64,000 bases of DNA from Synechococcus sp. C9 (GTDB lineage: Bacteria > Cyanobacteriota > Cyanobacteriia > Gloeomargaritales > Gloeomargaritaceae), in assembly GCF_022984075.1 (NCBI RefSeq), contig NZ_JALAAD010000001.1:1778455-1842454 (forward strand), written 5' to 3'. Below are positions 61,989-64,000 of this stretch, one piece after another (the stretch's first letter is position 1; each line of letters begins with the position of its first letter). Position numbers and translations under genes: made by a program. The notes under the pieces are model-generated. The model saw only the letters and a list, made by a program, of their open reading frames with translations. It did no database searches and was not told the DNA's origin.

Positions 61989-63335
61989 TTAACGCCTGTA
62001 TAGGTCGAGTTCCTGAATTGCTTCCTGACGCATTTGTTCTCGCAATTTTGAGGGAGCAATCACTTCGCCGTTGGGTCGCCAATCCCGCAAACGCATCGTT
62101 AAATCGGTATCACCCAGCCGCACCTGAGCTTGATAGTAGGCATCATTCGCAGAACGTTGTTGCAAAATCTGTTGAATGTATTGCCGTTCTGGGTGATTAC
62201 GAATTAAGTATGGAATTCTTTGGTAAGGAATTCTCTGAAATGTTGGGTGTCGTTCGGTTCCGTCAATATAACGGCGGGCAAAGTCTGGCTTAAACCGTAA
62301 AATCATCAGGGCTTTTTCCAGATAAAAATCAGTTCCCCAAGCCTCATACCAAGCCATTTGTACCTGTTCGGGTGTAGGTAATTTTCTGCGTTCTCTTAAG
62401 TTTGATAAATCTGGCATGATTCGAGCATCTGACCAGTCTAAAACCTTAAGTTTTTTTGATGTAATTCGGTCGAGACGAAAGTTATACCAACCTAAAGACT
62501 GATTCGGTGTTGTGCCGTAAGCACTCAAATATTTGGCTCTACGGGCATAAAATAAACACACCGGATAGGTAATCATTGGTTGTTGACCGTTCTGGCGGGT
62601 ATTGTAGATAAATTCGATGGGATTAATCTCTGGTTGTGACCATATTTCATTGAGTTGATATTGGAAGTCGTCCACTTGGTCTTGGGTATTGGGTGAAAAA
62701 ATAAAATCCAAGTGAATAAAAATCCGTTGCTCTTGCTGGTTATTCTCTTGTAAATTAGCAAGTAACAAGGATATACGGGGGTCAACAAAGGCAATATCAT
62801 TTAACACATTAAGGCTATAAATTAGAGATAGTGCTTCAGAGTTATGTCCACGGGGTAGTTGGGGTAAATTATCTAGGGATAAGCGCATAAATTTAGCATT
62901 GGGAAGGGATTTTAGCCAGCCACTTTCCACTAAATGAGGTAAGGTTTTGCGAAGGGTGCGATGGGAATGGTGAAAGGGTTTTTCTACCAAATATTCTTCC
63001 CAGATTGGTTCAGGTATCGCTAGGGCGTGGCGTAGTTCATCAGCAATCGGTTCCACCCAGTAGCTTAATGGGATATGACAAATACATTCTGCATCAGGAC
63101 AGAGAATTTTTTGTCCCTGACTGGGGTCTTGCCGGGGATGGGCAGGTGATAGTAACCGATCCCGAATATCGGTGTAGGTGAATGCTTCGGGTAAATCACT
63201 CCAACCCTGGTCAGAATCGTCATAAAGTTTGTGCAAAAGTACCCATAATCGCACAGAAAAACTCAATCGCTCGGCTAAACGATGCCCGGATAACCAATCC
63301 AAAACTGAGACGCTTAACGGTAAGTCAAAAGTCAT
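61989..63335 (-). CDS. WYL-domain CRISPR-associated regulator (TIGR03985-like)
   Basis: 448 residues. A helical N-terminus with a small cysteine cluster (Cys79, Cys84, Cys86) leads into a winged-helix-like part ('SHRTLRKTLPHLVESGWL'). A WYL-type domain follows, with 'YPVCLFYARRAKYLSAYG' and 'GWYNFRLDRI', and the tail is 'DWRPNGEVIAPSKLREQM'. WYL proteins are ligand-sensing transcription factors; the family label TIGR03985 is recalled, not searched. Its ATG overlaps the upstream CARF-RelE stop by 4 bp. It may set the level of the effector operon. Confidence 0.8.
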   Translation of the reverse strand: MTFDLPLSVSVLDWLSGHRLAERLSFSVRLWVLLHKLYDDSDQGWSDLPEAFTYTDIRDRLLSPAHPRQDPSQGQKILCPDAECICHIPLSYWVEPIADELRHALAIPEPIWEEYLVEKPFHHSHRTLRKTLPHLVESGWLKSLPNAKFMRLSLDNLPQLPRGHNSEALSLIYSLNVLNDIAFVDPRISLLLANLQENNQQEQRIFIHLDFIFSPNTQDQVDDFQYQLNEIWSQPEINPIEFIYNTRQNGQQPMITYPVCLFYARRAKYLSAYGTTPNQSLGWYNFRLDRITSKKLKVLDWSDARIMPDLSNLRERRKLPTPEQVQMAWYEAWGTDFYLEKALMILRFKPDFARRYIDGTERHPTFQRIPYQRIPYLIRNHPERQYIQQILQQRSANDAYYQAQVRLGDTDLTMRLRDWRPNGEVIAPSKLREQMRQEAIQELDLYRR

Positions 63336-64000
63336 CCGTGTAACCCCTTATCGAGCTTGTCAATCACAAAAATATCATGCTCAAAATGACCAAAGATACG
63401 TTTTGCATCCAAGTCACTCCAGGCATCGCATTCATGGGTTGAGGGTGGACAGGGATTCTTCTTAAGTGCTTTGAAATCTAGGGATTTGGGGTTATAATTT
63501 TGGTTTGTTTCCAAACAACGACTCAGTTGATCTAGGCGTTCGTTAACGATTTTTTTCCGGTCTGGCGATAGGGAAGCAAATGTTTTTTGGAAGGTTTCTG
63601 AATAACGGATTTTTGGGCTAAGAGGTTCGAGCAACTGTTCACTATAATAGTCGTCTTTGCAACGGTTCCAGAGTAATTTACCCCACTCAGAAAGTTCGAC
63701 TTCATCCCCAACTTGATAAAGCAATGTTTCAGGAATGGCACGACACATTTTGAGGGGCAGAGTTTCACCTTGGGCTAAGCGACGAAAGATAGATAAATTT
63801 TCACGAATAATGCCCTCTGGGTCAAGTTTTACGGGCAGACGGGGAATCCGCAACAATTCGCTGGAGCTTTGAAAAATATACACACATTCATCGGCGTAAA
63901 ACATTCCCATCGCCTGCAAAAAGCCATTCACACTTTTGAACCCGCCTGTGAGATTGAATACAATTTTATAATTACTTTTTCGATACCCTGGTAAGGTATT
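63332..64000 (-). CDS. CARF-RelE fusion effector (partial, Cami1-like)
   Basis: The frame is open from the stop at 63332 to the right edge; the GTG at 63931 is only an internal codon. The visible part begins inside a CARF domain: 'FNLTGGFKSVNGFLQAMG' followed by 'YIFQSSSELLRIPRLPV', the CARF NxTGG motif and its partner strand. The last 85 residues ('FASLSPDRKKIVNERLDQL', 'SLDFKALK', 'DAKRIFGHFE') look like a RelE/HigB toxin. CARF-RelE proteins such as Cami1 cut ribosome-bound mRNA when cOA binds. The N-terminal part of the CARF domain is outside the window. Confidence 0.8.
   Translation of the reverse strand, partial: NTLPGYRKSNYKIVFNLTGGFKSVNGFLQAMGMFYADECVYIFQSSSELLRIPRLPVKLDPEGIIRENLSIFRRLAQGETLPLKMCRAIPETLLYQVGDEVELSEWGKLLWNRCKDDYYSEQLLEPLSPKIRYSETFQKTFASLSPDRKKIVNERLDQLSRCLETNQNYNPKSLDFKALKKNPCPPSTHECDAWSDLDAKRIFGHFEHDIFVIDKLDKGLHG

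Overview
The window comes from a cyanobacterium. It carries the phycobilisome core-membrane linker ApcE, the terminal emitter ApcD, photosystem I subunit PsaK, an NblB-like HEAT protein, and PII (glnB) behind a canonical NtcA box. The genome is unicellular in style: moderately GC-rich, mostly single genes or short operons. The genus cannot be fixed from the sequence alone; an early-branching thermophilic-Synechococcus or Gloeomargarita-type lineage is only a guess. No tRNA or rRNA gene was recognised.

Positions 1-41,000 are mostly housekeeping genes. They include an atypical SDR, an MscS channel, a two-domain methyltransferase, a glnB/phosphohexomutase pair divergent from rsmH, citrate synthase, groES-groEL behind a CIRCE operator, psaK, a site-2 protease, gap2, murC-murB, ftsQ, an FHA-FHA-ABC transporter, and a response regulator/HEAT pair. 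They continue with an MFS transporter, apcE, an M48 protease, a CheW-like protein, a GH104-like muramidase, apcD, an LptA-like protein, bioD, a second REC-coiled-coil regulator, rimO, two nuclease-fold genes, pepA and an alpha/beta-hydrolase-like protein. Small accessory islets lie between them: a restriction-enzyme remnant with hicBA, and a tandem pair of tiny membrane proteins.

Intergenic DNA across the window holds a family of about 100-135 bp modular mini-elements. They share a core that folds as GGGGC-GGT-GCCCC followed by TGCGACC, and have interchangeable ends (GGGCAYCTCTAT, AAGGGCACTTC or TATAGCAATCC). Four 97 bp copies sit in tandem at 41,194-41,580, and one copy has truncated the oldest CRISPR repeat. 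A small RNA candidate at 41,051-41,120 has a good promoter, a 14 bp terminator stem and a 10 nt perfect complement to the Yfr1 core motif.

Positions 44,404-64,000 are a type III-B-variant CRISPR-Cas island on the minus strand. In transcription order it holds a CARF-RelE effector (cut by the window edge), a WYL-domain regulator, a CARF-HEPN (Csx1-like) effector, Cas10/Cmr2 with both HD and GGDD motifs, Cmr3, Cmr4, a small-subunit candidate, a Cmr6-Cmr1 fusion, two small membrane proteins, cas1, cas2, a leader and an array of 40 spacers. Five Uma2 (DUF820) PD-(D/E)XK nuclease genes are threaded through the operon, several joined to cmr genes by overlapping stop and start codons. Cmr4 lacks the catalytic Asp of the backbone RNase, and no cas6 is present. 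The layout suggests a signalling-centred immune system: target RNA is bound, Cas10 makes cyclic oligoadenylate, and two CARF ribonucleases (perhaps also the membrane proteins and Uma2 nucleases) execute the response, with crRNA made by a host RNase.
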